Program-made: the position numbers and the translations under genes
Source: Acidimicrobiales bacterium
Lineage (GTDB): Bacteria; Actinomycetota; Acidimicrobiia; Acidimicrobiales; JAVJTC01
Length of the DNA stretch: 44,530 nucleotides
NCBI GenBank assembly: GCA_040219085.1
Contig: JAVJTC010000022.1
Span: forward strand, 1 to 44,530
Direction: 5' to 3'
Notes under the pieces: model-generated
Databases searched by the model: none
The model's input: only the letters and a program-made list of their open reading frames with translations
What the model was told of the DNA's origin: nothing
Shown: piece by piece, positions 34,074 to 41,857 of the stretch
How positions within the stretch are numbered: the first letter of the stretch is position 1
How the letters are laid out: each line of letters begins with the position of its first letter

Positions 34074-35461
34074 GCGGTCACCGGGATGGTCTCGGGATTC
34101 TCGATCAGCGTGGCAATGTCCGAGAGGAAGCGGCCGGCCTGGGCGCCGTCGGCGATGCGGTGGTCGAACACGAGGGTGAGACGGGCGACCCGGCGCACGG
34201 CGAGGGCGCCGTCGACGACCCATGGCCGTTCGACGATGGCGCCGACCCCGAGGATCGCCGCCTCGGGGGGATTGATCACCGGGTAGCCGTCCTCGAGCCC
34301 GAAAGCGCCGAAGTTGGAGATCGTGAACGTGGATCCCGTCAGCTCCGCCGGGGTCAGGGAGCGATCCCGTGCGCCGAGTGCCAGTCGGCGCATCTCGGAC
34401 GCGAGGTCCGGTGTCGAGCGGGTCTGCGCCGCGCTGACGACCGGGACGAGCAGGCCGTTGGGCGTGTCGACCGCGAGGCCGAGGTGGACGTCGTCGAGAA
34501 GATCGATCCGGCCGGCGTCGACGTCGATGCGGGCGTTCATCGTCGGATGGTCGCCGAGCGCAGCCACCGTGAATCTGGCGATCAGGGCGAAAGGTGTGAG
34601 AGCGGGTTGGTCCTCACGGAGCTTGTCGCGCAGCGCCATGAGTCTCGTGCAGTCCACCGTGAGGCCGCAGGCGGCGTCGGGGATGGTCGCCCGGCTCAGC
34701 GTCATCGCGTCGGCGATCGACCTGCGGATGCCCTTGAGGGGGATGCTGGAGGCTCTGTCTTCGCCGAGGCTTCCCCCCCGGGCGGTGTTGTCGCCGAAGC
34801 TTCCGCCTCGGACCGTCCCGCCCCGTCGGGAGTTCCGGGCGGTGTTGTCGCCGCCTTCGGCGGACCCGTCCACGGTCCGCAGAGCTTCTCCGACCGTGCC
34901 TGAGGCGATCAGGGCTGTTTCGACGTCTTCGCGGGTGACGATGCCGTCGGGGCCCGTGCCGGGGCTGAGCGCCGTGAGGTCGATGCCGTTGTCCTTCGCG
35001 AGCTTGCGCACGGTGGGCTTGGCGAGTGCCCTGCCGGTCGTGGCTGTCGCGGCCGCCGAATCACCGGCGCGTCGGCGGCGCCGCTTCGCACCGTCGCCGG
35101 CGACGCCGTAGCCGACCAGTACCGCCTTGCGCTCTGTCTTCGCTGTGCTCTCGGCGAGGCTTCCGCCTCGGGCCGTCCCACCGGGGACTGTGTCAGCGTC
35201 GGGAGTCCCGCCCGGGGGTGCTGTGTCGATGCGGACGAAGACCTCGCCCACCTGCAGCGTCTCACCGACGTCGCCGACGAGATCCACGACCGTTCCCGCG
35301 AACGGCGACGGAACGTCGACGGTGGCTTTGGCGGTCTCGACCTGGCACAACGGGTCGTTCAGCCCGATCGTGTCGCCGACGCCGACGTACCACTCGAGCA
35401 GGTCGGCCTCCTCGAGGCCTTCGCCCAGGTCGGGCAGTTTGAAGTCCCTGGTGTCGGACAT
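34070..35461 (-). CDS. bkdC: Branched-chain keto-acid dehydrogenase E2 (dihydrolipoamide acyltransferase)
   Basis: 463 residues. Lipoyl domain residues 1-80 with K45 in QVETAKATVD; peripheral-subunit-binding domain around residues 130-170 (LAKPTVRKLAKDNGIDLTAL); catalytic domain from about 230 to the end, with DHRIADGAQAGRF carrying the His and Asp of the active site. The two linkers contain related GGTxRGGSxxE-type peptides encoded by a DNA repeat. ATG 35461 chosen for the family start (MSDTRDFKLPDLGEGLEEA). The E1-beta stop is 7 nt upstream of this ATG. Corresponds to Rv2495c. Confidence 0.95.
   Translation of the reverse strand: MSDTRDFKLPDLGEGLEEADLLEWYVGVGDTIGLNDPLCQVETAKATVDVPSPFAGTVVDLVGDVGETLQVGEVFVRIDTAPPGGTPDADTVPGGTARGGSLAESTAKTERKAVLVGYGVAGDGAKRRRRRAGDSAAATATTGRALAKPTVRKLAKDNGIDLTALSPGTGPDGIVTREDVETALIASGTVGEALRTVDGSAEGGDNTARNSRRGGTVRGGSFGDNTARGGSLGEDRASSIPLKGIRRSIADAMTLSRATIPDAACGLTVDCTRLMALRDKLREDQPALTPFALIARFTVAALGDHPTMNARIDVDAGRIDLLDDVHLGLAVDTPNGLLVPVVSAAQTRSTPDLASEMRRLALGARDRSLTPAELTGSTFTISNFGAFGLEDGYPVINPPEAAILGVGAIVERPWVVDGALAVRRVARLTLVFDHRIADGAQAGRFLSDIATLIENPETIPVTA
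34752..34855 (-). repeat. Palindrome-bearing repeat in bkdC (copy A, PSBD-catalytic linker)
   Basis: Begins GCTCTGTCTTCGC on the plus strand, as copy B does, and contains GAAGCTTCCGCCTCGGACCG and TCGGGAGTTCC. CCGGGCGGTGTTGTCGCCG occurs at its start region and again near its end, so part of it is duplicated. The element keeps the reading frame (peptides RGGTVRGGSFGDNTARGGS). Confidence 0.6.
35131..35228 (-). repeat. Palindrome-bearing repeat in bkdC (copy B, lipoyl-PSBD linker)
   Basis: Begins GCTCTGTCTTCGC and contains GAGGCTTCCGCCTCGGGCCG (the core GAGGCTTCCGCCTC is a short palindrome) and TCGGGAGTCCC, aligning with copy A over most of its length. It encodes GGTARGGSLAESTAKTER in frame. Confidence 0.6.
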
Positions 35462-35468
35462 GGTCCCG

Positions 35469-36440
35469 TCAGTATCCGAGAGAACGGTGCACGAGGTCCA
35501 GAACACGCTCCGCATCGGGGAGCCAGACGTCCTCGAGGGTGGCCGGGGGATAGGGGGTGTCGAAGCCGGTGGCCCGCAGAACCGGGGCTTCGAGATGGTA
35601 GAAGGCCTTCTCCTGGACGGTCGCTGCTATCTCGGCGCCCATGCCGAGCGTGCGCTGGGCCTCGTGAACGACGACGCAGCGCCCGGTCCTGCGGACCGAC
35701 TCGACGATCGTGTCGGTGTCGAGCGGCGACAGGCTCCGCAGATCGACGACCTCGAGGTCGAGGCCGTCAGCTGCGGCCATCTCGGCGGCCTCCAGCGCGG
35801 TTGCGGTGGTCGGCCCGTAGGCGACGAGGGTCGCGGTGGTCCCTGGCCGGCGGATTACCGCCTGCCCGAGCGGCTCGGTGCGTACCGGGAACTCCAGATC
35901 GGCCCGTGACCAGTAGCGACGCTTCGGTTCCAGGAAGAAGACGGGGTCGTCGTCGTCGATGGCCTCACGTAGCAGCGAATAGGCGTCGGCCGGGGTGGCC
36001 GGGGTGACGACCTTCAGCCCCGCCGTGTGGACCAGATACGTCTCGGGCGATTCGGAGTGGTGCTCGACGGCGCCGATGCCGCCGAACGCGGCGATACGCA
36101 CCGTGATGGGCATCGAGACCTGGCCGCGGGACCGGTTGCGGAACTTGGCGAGGTGACTGACGATCTGCTCGAACGCCGGGTACATGAAGCCGTCGAACTG
36201 GATCTCGGGTACCGGGCGGAAGCCCTTCAGCGCGAGCCCGATCGCCGTGCCGATGATGCCCGATTCCGCCAGCGGGGTGTCGAAGCAGCGTTTGTCGCCG
36301 AAGCGCTCGTTGAGGCCCTCGGTCACCCGGAACACGCCGCCGAGGCGTGAGACGTCCTCGCCGAATGTGAGGACCCGGTCGTTCTCCTCCATCGAGTCGT
36401 GTAGCGCACGGTTGAGCGCCTCCACCATCGTCGAGGCCAT
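35469..36440 (-). CDS. bkdB: Branched-chain keto-acid dehydrogenase E1, beta subunit
   Basis: 323 residues, the transketolase-like beta chain of the E1 heterotetramer. LTFGEDVSRLGGVFRVTEGL and FDTPLAESGIIGTAIGLALKGFRPVPEIQFDGFM are family blocks; GGIGAVEHHSESPE has the His of the 2-oxo-acid E1 beta chains; EVVDLRSLSPLDTDTI is the C-terminal domain. ATG 36440 overlaps the E1-alpha stop (TGATG), so the two subunits are made in step. Corresponds to Rv2496c. Confidence 0.95.
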   Translation of the reverse strand: MASTMVEALNRALHDSMEENDRVLTFGEDVSRLGGVFRVTEGLNERFGDKRCFDTPLAESGIIGTAIGLALKGFRPVPEIQFDGFMYPAFEQIVSHLAKFRNRSRGQVSMPITVRIAAFGGIGAVEHHSESPETYLVHTAGLKVVTPATPADAYSLLREAIDDDDPVFFLEPKRRYWSRADLEFPVRTEPLGQAVIRRPGTTATLVAYGPTTATALEAAEMAAADGLDLEVVDLRSLSPLDTDTIVESVRRTGRCVVVHEAQRTLGMGAEIAATVQEKAFYHLEAPVLRATGFDTPYPPATLEDVWLPDAERVLDLVHRSLGY

Positions 36441-37549
36441 CAGCGCTCTCCCTCGCCGGTGCGTGCGTCGATCTCCGCGGCGAGTTGGGCGCGCTGTTCG
36501 GCGTAGTTCGGTGGTTCGGTGGCGTAGACGTCGTCGAAAAGTGCGGAGGCGTCGACCGGGTCGATGTCCCAGATCCCCTCACGCAGGTGAGCGGTCGCGG
36601 CGGCGGCCTTGTCGGCGACGGCCTTCTCGACGTCGTCGTCGAAGGCGTCCACCGAACGCAGATGCTTCACGAGTCGATCGATCGGATCCAGTTCCGCCCA
36701 GTGCTCGAGTTCGCCCTCGGGCCGGTACCGGGTGGCATCGTCGGAGGTGGTGTGGGGCTCCATGCGGTAGGTCACCGCCTCGATCAGCGTCGGCCCGCCA
36801 CCGGCGCGGGCGCGCTCGACGGCCTCGCGGGTGACCGCGTAGCTGGCGACCACGTCGTTTCCGTCGACACGTACGCCGGGCATTCCGTAGGCGACGGCCT
36901 TGTGGGCGATCGACAGCGAGCGGGTCTGCTCGGCGACGGGTACCGAGATGGCCCACTGGTTGTTCTGGACGAAGAAGATCACAGGGGCCTCGAAGACGGC
37001 GGCGAAGTTCATCGCCTCGTGGGCGTCGCCCTCGCTCGTCGCGCCGTCACCGAAGTAGCAGATGACGACGTCGTCCTCGTCGTCGAGTTTCATGCCGAGC
37101 CCGATACCCGTCGCATGGAGACACTGCGTGGCGATCGGTACCGAGAAGTGCGTGATCCGCTGCTTCAGGAGTTCGTTGGTGCCGTGCCACGTGGAGCGCC
37201 AGAACCTGCCGATGCCGACGGGGTCCACGCCACGCACGACGGCCGCACCCAGCTCGCGGTACTGCGGTGTCATCCAGTCGGTGTCGCGACACGCCCAGGC
37301 GGAACCCACCTGGGCGGCCTCCTGGCCCCGACATGACGCCACGAGTGCCAGCTGGCCCTGGCGCTGCAGGTTGACCAGCTCGCGGTCGAGTGCACGGGTC
37401 AGCACCATGTGCTCGTACATCGCGACGAGGTCGGCCGCGTCGAGGTCTGTCGGCCATTGATCGCTGTCGTGCAGCTCACCCGACGGCTCGAGGAGCTGTA
37501 CGGGTTCGATGTCGGGAATCAGTGATCCTGGGTGGGTGCGGGTCCCCAT
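36440..37549 (-). CDS. bkdA: Branched-chain keto-acid dehydrogenase E1, alpha subunit
   Basis: 369 residues. Thiamine diphosphate motif CYFGDGATSEGDAHEAMNF ... VQNNQWAIS; the phospho-loop-like YRMEPHTTSDDATRY is present. It decarboxylates the keto acids of Leu, Ile and Val. ATG 37549 is chosen because AGGAGG lies 5 nt before it; the in-frame GTG at 37555 overlaps that site. First gene of the minus-strand run bkdA-bkdB-bkdC-accD1-acyl-CoA dehydrogenase-MaoC, with overlaps or short gaps throughout, so probably one operon. Corresponds to Rv2497c. Confidence 0.96.
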   Translation of the reverse strand: MGTRTHPGSLIPDIEPVQLLEPSGELHDSDQWPTDLDAADLVAMYEHMVLTRALDRELVNLQRQGQLALVASCRGQEAAQVGSAWACRDTDWMTPQYRELGAAVVRGVDPVGIGRFWRSTWHGTNELLKQRITHFSVPIATQCLHATGIGLGMKLDDEDDVVICYFGDGATSEGDAHEAMNFAAVFEAPVIFFVQNNQWAISVPVAEQTRSLSIAHKAVAYGMPGVRVDGNDVVASYAVTREAVERARAGGGPTLIEAVTYRMEPHTTSDDATRYRPEGELEHWAELDPIDRLVKHLRSVDAFDDDVEKAVADKAAAATAHLREGIWDIDPVDASALFDDVYATEPPNYAEQRAQLAAEIDARTGEGER

Positions 37550-37580
37550 TCGCACCTCCTGGGGGTTCGGCGGACTACGT

Positions 37581-37596
37581 CGTTAGAACACTAACG
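37581..37596. promoter_or_regulatory. Candidate operator between bkdA and the TrmB-type regulator
   Basis: Perfect inverted repeat CGTTAG-AACA-CTAACG. On the minus strand it contains TAGTGT, a possible -10 box for bkdA about 35-45 nt before its ATG, so a bound regulator could block transcription. It lies in the 175-bp divergent spacer next to the regulator gene. Confidence 0.5.
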
Positions 37597-37712
37597 CCCA
37601 GCGGTCCGGCCGATCAACGGCGGTTCGGCGCGCCTTGTCGGTAGCTCGGCGGTACCGCTGGCAGACGAGCACAGGATCCGACCACACCCTGGCCGCGGCC
37701 AATGGTCGTTGG

Positions 37713-37724
37713 TACGCTCACGCC
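37713..37724 (+). promoter_or_regulatory. Leaderless -10 box for TrmB-type regulator
   Basis: TACGCT (37713-37718), CACGCC, then GTG 37725. No Shine-Dalgarno sequence is visible, in agreement. Confidence 0.5.
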
Positions 37725-38570
37725 GTGCAGACGGATCGATTGTCCGAGGTCGTCTCCCAGCTGCAGGCCGTGGGGATGTCGGCCTACGAGGCGAAGGCCT
37801 ATGTCGCCCTCGTCGCCGCGGGGGAGCCCATAAACGGCTACGAGGTCGCGAAACGCTCCGGCGTGCCGCGCTCCACCGTCTACGAGACCCTCGCGAAGCT
37901 CGTCGCACGGGGGGCGGCCTTCGAGGTGGCCGACGGTGACGGCCGCCAGTACCTCTCGCTGCCGCCGGAGTCGCTGCTGCGCCGGATCCGTGACGATGTC
38001 GAGTCCACCATCGACGCCCTGTCCGAGGCACTGCCGTCGATGACGAAGGCGTCGCCGGTCCACCTCGTGCACAACCTCCAGGGCCGCGACGCCGTTGTGG
38101 CGCGCGCGCTGGACCTCATCCACGAGGCCGACGACGACGTGTACCTGTCGGTGTGGTCCGACGAACTCGGCGACCTCGAACCGGCTCTCGTCGAAGCCGA
38201 CGCACGACGCGTCGACGTGTCCGCCCTCGTGTTCGGCGACGGGGACCTTCTTCCGGTCGGCCATGTCCACCGCCACACGTTCTCGGAGCCCGACATCGTC
38301 CTGGACCGCGTCGGTTGCCGGCTCCTCATCCTCGCCGTCGACCACACCCGGGTTCTCGTCGGCGGCGCCGTCGGAGACACGATGTGGGGGCTGTTCTCAG
38401 AGGACCCCGCAGTGGTCCTGGTGGCAATCGAGTTCATCCGCCACGACATCGCTTTCCAGGCCCTGGTCACCGAGATCGGCCCGGACAGGGCCCGGGAGTT
38501 GTTCAGCACCGACCCGACCCTGCGTCACCTGATGACCGGGCGCAGCGCGCCGAGACTCGCCCTGTCCTGA
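37725..38570 (+). CDS. TrmB-family transcriptional regulator
   Basis: 281 residues. N-terminal winged helix-turn-helix: GMSAYEAKAYVALVAAGEPINGYEVAKRSGVPRSTVYETLAKLVARGAA, the TrmB pattern. The C-terminal part (from about residue 110) has the PLD-like/sugar-binding fold of TrmB-like sensors (LVHNLQGRDAVVARALDLIHEADDDVYLSVW). It is divergent from the bkd operon with a palindrome between them, so bkd control is the simple guess; the effector is unknown. GTG 37725 is chosen over the frame start at 37635 from the -10 spacing and the family N-terminus. Confidence 0.87.
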   Translation: MQTDRLSEVVSQLQAVGMSAYEAKAYVALVAAGEPINGYEVAKRSGVPRSTVYETLAKLVARGAAFEVADGDGRQYLSLPPESLLRRIRDDVESTIDALSEALPSMTKASPVHLVHNLQGRDAVVARALDLIHEADDDVYLSVWSDELGDLEPALVEADARRVDVSALVFGDGDLLPVGHVHRHTFSEPDIVLDRVGCRLLILAVDHTRVLVGGAVGDTMWGLFSEDPAVVLVAIEFIRHDIAFQALVTEIGPDRARELFSTDPTLRHLMTGRSAPRLALS

Positions 38571-38711
38571 GGTCCCCCTGCACTCAGGCACTCGCTGGTG
38601 CCTCCTCACACGCCCGGTCCCGGACGCCGTTTTCAGCGCCGTGGGTGGGCTCCTCTAGGCTCGCGGGACATCTACACGACCGGTGTCGACGACGACACCA
38701 AGGGGGAACCG

Positions 38712-39563
38712 ATGACGAAGTCGCTCGAGGGAAAGGTCGCACTCGTGACCGGGGCATCGCACGGACAGGGTGCGAACCACGCGAAATTCCTCGCCCGCGA
38801 AGGGGCGAACATCGTCGCCCTCGACATCTGCGAGGACATTCCGCCGATCTATCCGCTCGGCACCGAAGAGGAGCTCCACCAGACGGTCGCGGACTGCGAG
38901 GCGGAGGGTGTCAACGCCATCGCCATCAAGGCCGACGTGCGCAGCGAATCCCAGATCAAGGCGGCCGTCGAAGAGGCGCTCGAACGCCTCGGCCGCATCG
39001 ACTTCCTCTTGAACAACGCGGGCGTCTGCAAGGTGGACGCCATCAACGAGATGCCGTCGGAGTCGATCGACGCCATCATCGACACCAACGTCAAGGGCAT
39101 CTTCTACACGACCAAGTACGTCGTTCCCGGAATGATCGAGCGCGGTGAGGGCCGCATCATCTCGACGTCGTCGGCCGGTGGCGTCAAGGCGCTCCCGTAC
39201 GTCTCGCACTACGCCGCGTCCAAGGGGGCCGTGGTCATGGCGACGAAGAGCTGGGCGGCGGAGCTCGCTCCCTACGGCATCAACGTCAACTGCGTGTGCC
39301 CCGGCACGATCTTCAGCGGCATGATCACCGGCCTCGCTGGTCAGATGGAGATAGATCCGGTGTCCGAGGAGAACGTCGGCCTCGGCAACGTGGACGCGAA
39401 GAAGGCCTTCGCGGCCTTCAATGCCAACAACCTCTTCGAAGGGGAACGCGGCCACGTCACCGTCGACGACATCTCGAACATGATGGTCTTCCTCTGCAAG
39501 CCCGAGTCGCGGATGGTGACCGGCCAGGCGATTCCCGTCGACGCCGGATGGACCGCCTCCTAG
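38712..39563 (+). CDS. Mycofactocin-coupled SDR family oxidoreductase
   Basis: 283 residues. Nucleotide motif VTGASHGQGANHAKFLAREGANIVALDIC, then the insert PPIYPLGTEEELHQTV characteristic of mycofactocin-coupled SDRs (pattern: D[IV]C...YPLATPEDL). NNAGV, catalytic Ser in STSSAGG, and YAASKGA (Tyr/Lys) are present. Such enzymes keep NAD(H) tightly bound and recycle it through mycofactocin; that is family knowledge. AGGGGG lies before the ATG. Followed by a strong terminator. Confidence 0.9.
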   Translation: MTKSLEGKVALVTGASHGQGANHAKFLAREGANIVALDICEDIPPIYPLGTEEELHQTVADCEAEGVNAIAIKADVRSESQIKAAVEEALERLGRIDFLLNNAGVCKVDAINEMPSESIDAIIDTNVKGIFYTTKYVVPGMIERGEGRIISTSSAGGVKALPYVSHYAASKGAVVMATKSWAAELAPYGINVNCVCPGTIFSGMITGLAGQMEIDPVSEENVGLGNVDAKKAFAAFNANNLFEGERGHVTVDDISNMMVFLCKPESRMVTGQAIPVDAGWTAS

Positions 39564-39582
39564 GTTCCGAGGTCCGGACGCG

Positions 39583-39617
39583 AGAGAGGCGGCGACCCAC
39601 CGGGCCGCCGCCTCTCT
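39583..39617. terminator. Bidirectional terminator between SDR and alcohol dehydrogenase
   Basis: 12-bp perfect stem AGAGAGGCGGCG / CGCCGCCTCTCT with an 11-nt loop, ending TTC on the plus strand. It lies between two convergent genes. Confidence 0.8.
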
Positions 39618-39661
39618 TCACCAGCTCCTGATCGGACCTGTGCCCGAAGCCCGCGGTCAGC

Positions 39662-40807
39662 TCACTCGTACATGAGGACGCCGCGGATGTTCTTGCCGGC
39701 GTGCATGTCGGCGAAGGCGTCGTTGATGTTGTCGAGGTCGTAGCGGGTGGTGATCATCTCTTCGAGCTTGAGCTGACCGGTCTCGTACATCCCGATGAGG
39801 TGGGGGATGGCGTGGCGGGGGTTCTGGGAGCCGTACAGCGAGCCCTTGATCGTCTTGTTCGACATGATGAACTCGAGGACCGGGGCCTGGATGCTCGTGT
39901 CCTCCCACGAGGTGACGCCGGTCAGAACCAGGGTGCCGTCCTTGCAGATGGTCTGGTAGGCCTCGCCGATCATGGCGGTGGTGTTCACGCCCGGGGTCAT
40001 GATGCAGACCTCGGCGCCCTGGCCGTTGGTGACGGCGTGGATGGGCTCGAGGACCTCTTCGATGGTCTTGCCGGCGTTGTTGATGACGTCGGTCGCGCCG
40101 AAGGCCTGGGCGTACTCGAGTTTCAGGTCCACGGGGTCGATGGCGAAGATCCGCTTTGCGCCGGCGTGGGCCGCGCCTTGTACCGCCGATGCGCCCACAC
40201 CACCGATTCCCCAGATGACGACGGTGTCGCCGGGCTTGATCTCGGCACGGCCCGCCGCCGATCCCCAGCCGGTGGTCACACCGCACGAGAGCAGACATGC
40301 GACGTCGAAACCGATGTGGTCGGGGATCTTCACCACCGACAGGTCCGGCACGACGGTCTTGGTTGCGAACTCGCCGAGCATGCACAGCTGCCCGACGCCC
40401 TCGCCGGCCGCGTTGTGGAACCGGTGCGTGCCGTCCATCTGGGTGCCCATGAGGATCTGGGCGCCGTTGTCGCACAGGTACATGCGGCCGGTGGCGCACC
40501 ACCGGCAGTAGCCACACGAGGGGATGAAGGAGGTGGCGACGTGGTCGCCGGGCTTGACGACGGTCACGCTCGATCCGACGGCCTCGACGATGCCGGCGCC
40601 CTCGTGTCCGTTGAGCCACGGGAATCCGCCGCCACCGAACTCCTCGGTGATCGGGACGTCATTGGTCCGGGCGTGGTCGTCGGAGTGGCAGACCCCGCAC
40701 GCCTTGAGGTCGATGAGGACCTCGTTCGCCTTGGGTTCGGACAGCTCGAGATCCTGGACGATGAAGTCGCCCCCGAGCTCCTCGAGCACCGCGCCTCGTA
40801 CCTGCAT
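39662..40807 (-). CDS. NDMA-dependent (mycofactocin-linked) alcohol dehydrogenase
   Basis: Zinc-dependent medium-chain dehydrogenase of 381 residues. Catalytic zinc: CGVCHSDDHAR (Cys, with GHEGAG His-Glu further on); structural zinc: CGYCRWCATGRMYLC. Cofactor motif IWGIGGVGASAVQGA. The insert QILMGTQMDGTHRFHNAAGE and overall length match the NDMA-dependent ADH group that needs an external acceptor and occurs with mycofactocin. ATG 40807 with AGGGGG upstream. Substrate unknown. Convergent to the mycofactocin-coupled SDR. Confidence 0.92.
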   Translation of the reverse strand: MQVRGAVLEELGGDFIVQDLELSEPKANEVLIDLKACGVCHSDDHARTNDVPITEEFGGGGFPWLNGHEGAGIVEAVGSSVTVVKPGDHVATSFIPSCGYCRWCATGRMYLCDNGAQILMGTQMDGTHRFHNAAGEGVGQLCMLGEFATKTVVPDLSVVKIPDHIGFDVACLLSCGVTTGWGSAAGRAEIKPGDTVVIWGIGGVGASAVQGAAHAGAKRIFAIDPVDLKLEYAQAFGATDVINNAGKTIEEVLEPIHAVTNGQGAEVCIMTPGVNTTAMIGEAYQTICKDGTLVLTGVTSWEDTSIQAPVLEFIMSNKTIKGSLYGSQNPRHAIPHLIGMYETGQLKLEEMITTRYDLDNINDAFADMHAGKNIRGVLMYE

Positions 40808-40872
40808 CCGTTGTTCCCCCTGGGTGGTTTCGGTTGGTGTGTTCTAGTCGATGGTCCGGCGCGTGGTCGCGC

Positions 40873-41667
40873 TCAGGGCGTGATGGTGCCCAGCGGTGCG
40901 TCCTCGAGGTCCGCCCAGTGCAGGCTGACCTCGCCCCCGAGGCTGATGAGGATGAACTCGACGCCGTCGGGGCCGGGTTCCTCCGGTCCGTAGGAGTGGC
41001 CGCCCTTGACCCAGCGGATGTCGCCCTTGACGTAGTTCGGCTCCTGGGGGCCGAACTGCATGGAACCCTCGGTCACGAAGTACACGGTGTCGAAGTCGTG
41101 CCAGTGGGCGCCGGCGGAGTACGTCGGAACGAACCGGGTGCGCAGGATGTAGGGGTCCTCCATCGCCAGCACCTGGACGGGCTGGGTCTCGCGCCCGGCG
41201 GGATCGGGGAAGTCCATCCATTCGACTTCGTCCATGTTGACCCGGCCCCAGGGCTTCTCGATCGTCTCGAGGCGCTGCTTCAGTTCCTCGGGAACGTCGT
41301 AGAGGTCCGCCCAGTTGAGGCCCACCTCGCCACCCTGGGCGAGGAGATAGAACTGGACACCTTCCGGCCCGGCCTCTTCGGGGCCGTACACGTGGCCTGC
41401 CTTGACCCAGCGGATGTCGCCGGGCTTGTAGGAACCCTCACCGCCGACCTTCATCTCACCCTGCGTGAAGATGTAGATCGTGTCGTAGGGGTGCCAGTGG
41501 TCACCCGCGTGGAAGTTCGGTGGGAACTTGGCCTCGATGATGTTGGGCCCGCCCTCCACCGTGAGGTTGCGCACCGGCGTGGTCGGGCGGCCGTGCGGGT
41601 CGTGGAACTGCTCCCATTCGACCTCCGACGGAGTGATCTTCCCGTAGCGCGGTGTCGTCATGGCCAT
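40873..41667 (-). CDS. Two-cupin protein
   Basis: 264 residues made of two similar cupin halves. Half 1: HAGDHWHPYDTIYIFTQGEM ... KPGDIRWVKAGHVYGPEEAGPEGV. Half 2: SAGAHWHDFDTVYFVTEGSM ... VKGDIRWVKGGHSYGPEEPGPDGV. Each keeps a two-His set (HWH) plus a later GH, enough for a metal site. Both end with GGEV-x-L-x-WADL. The duplication is recent enough to be obvious by eye. It may be a dioxygenase-like or sugar/organic-acid-binding enzyme; no function is claimed. ATG 41667 has AGGGGG 10 nt upstream; the frame is open far upstream without support. Confidence 0.82.
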   Translation of the reverse strand: MAMTTPRYGKITPSEVEWEQFHDPHGRPTTPVRNLTVEGGPNIIEAKFPPNFHAGDHWHPYDTIYIFTQGEMKVGGEGSYKPGDIRWVKAGHVYGPEEAGPEGVQFYLLAQGGEVGLNWADLYDVPEELKQRLETIEKPWGRVNMDEVEWMDFPDPAGRETQPVQVLAMEDPYILRTRFVPTYSAGAHWHDFDTVYFVTEGSMQFGPQEPNYVKGDIRWVKGGHSYGPEEPGPDGVEFILISLGGEVSLHWADLEDAPLGTITP

Positions 41668-41767
41668 GCGTCTCGTTCCCCCTGGATCGTCGTGAACGTC
41701 CCTGAGACTATGCGAGGGCGAATCGGCCAGGGGAATCGGGGGCGGGTATCGGGGTGCGGACGCGGCG

Positions 41768-41838
41768 GTGGCCCGCCCCGGGTCGGGACGGGCCACCGAT
41801 CGATTCTTCCGGTCCGGGACCGCGGAGGGTCCGGACCG
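41768..41838 (-). terminator. Two hairpins downstream of binding lipoprotein gene
   Basis: CGGTCCGG/CCGGACCG (41810-41817 with 41831-41838) and GTGGCCCG/CGGGCCAC (41768-41775 with 41789-41796), separated by an AT-richer stretch (GATCGATTCTT). Both lie past the stop of the minus-strand gene at 41858 and probably end its transcript. Confidence 0.6.
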
Positions 41839-41857
41839 CGAAGAGAGTGTCAGCCGA

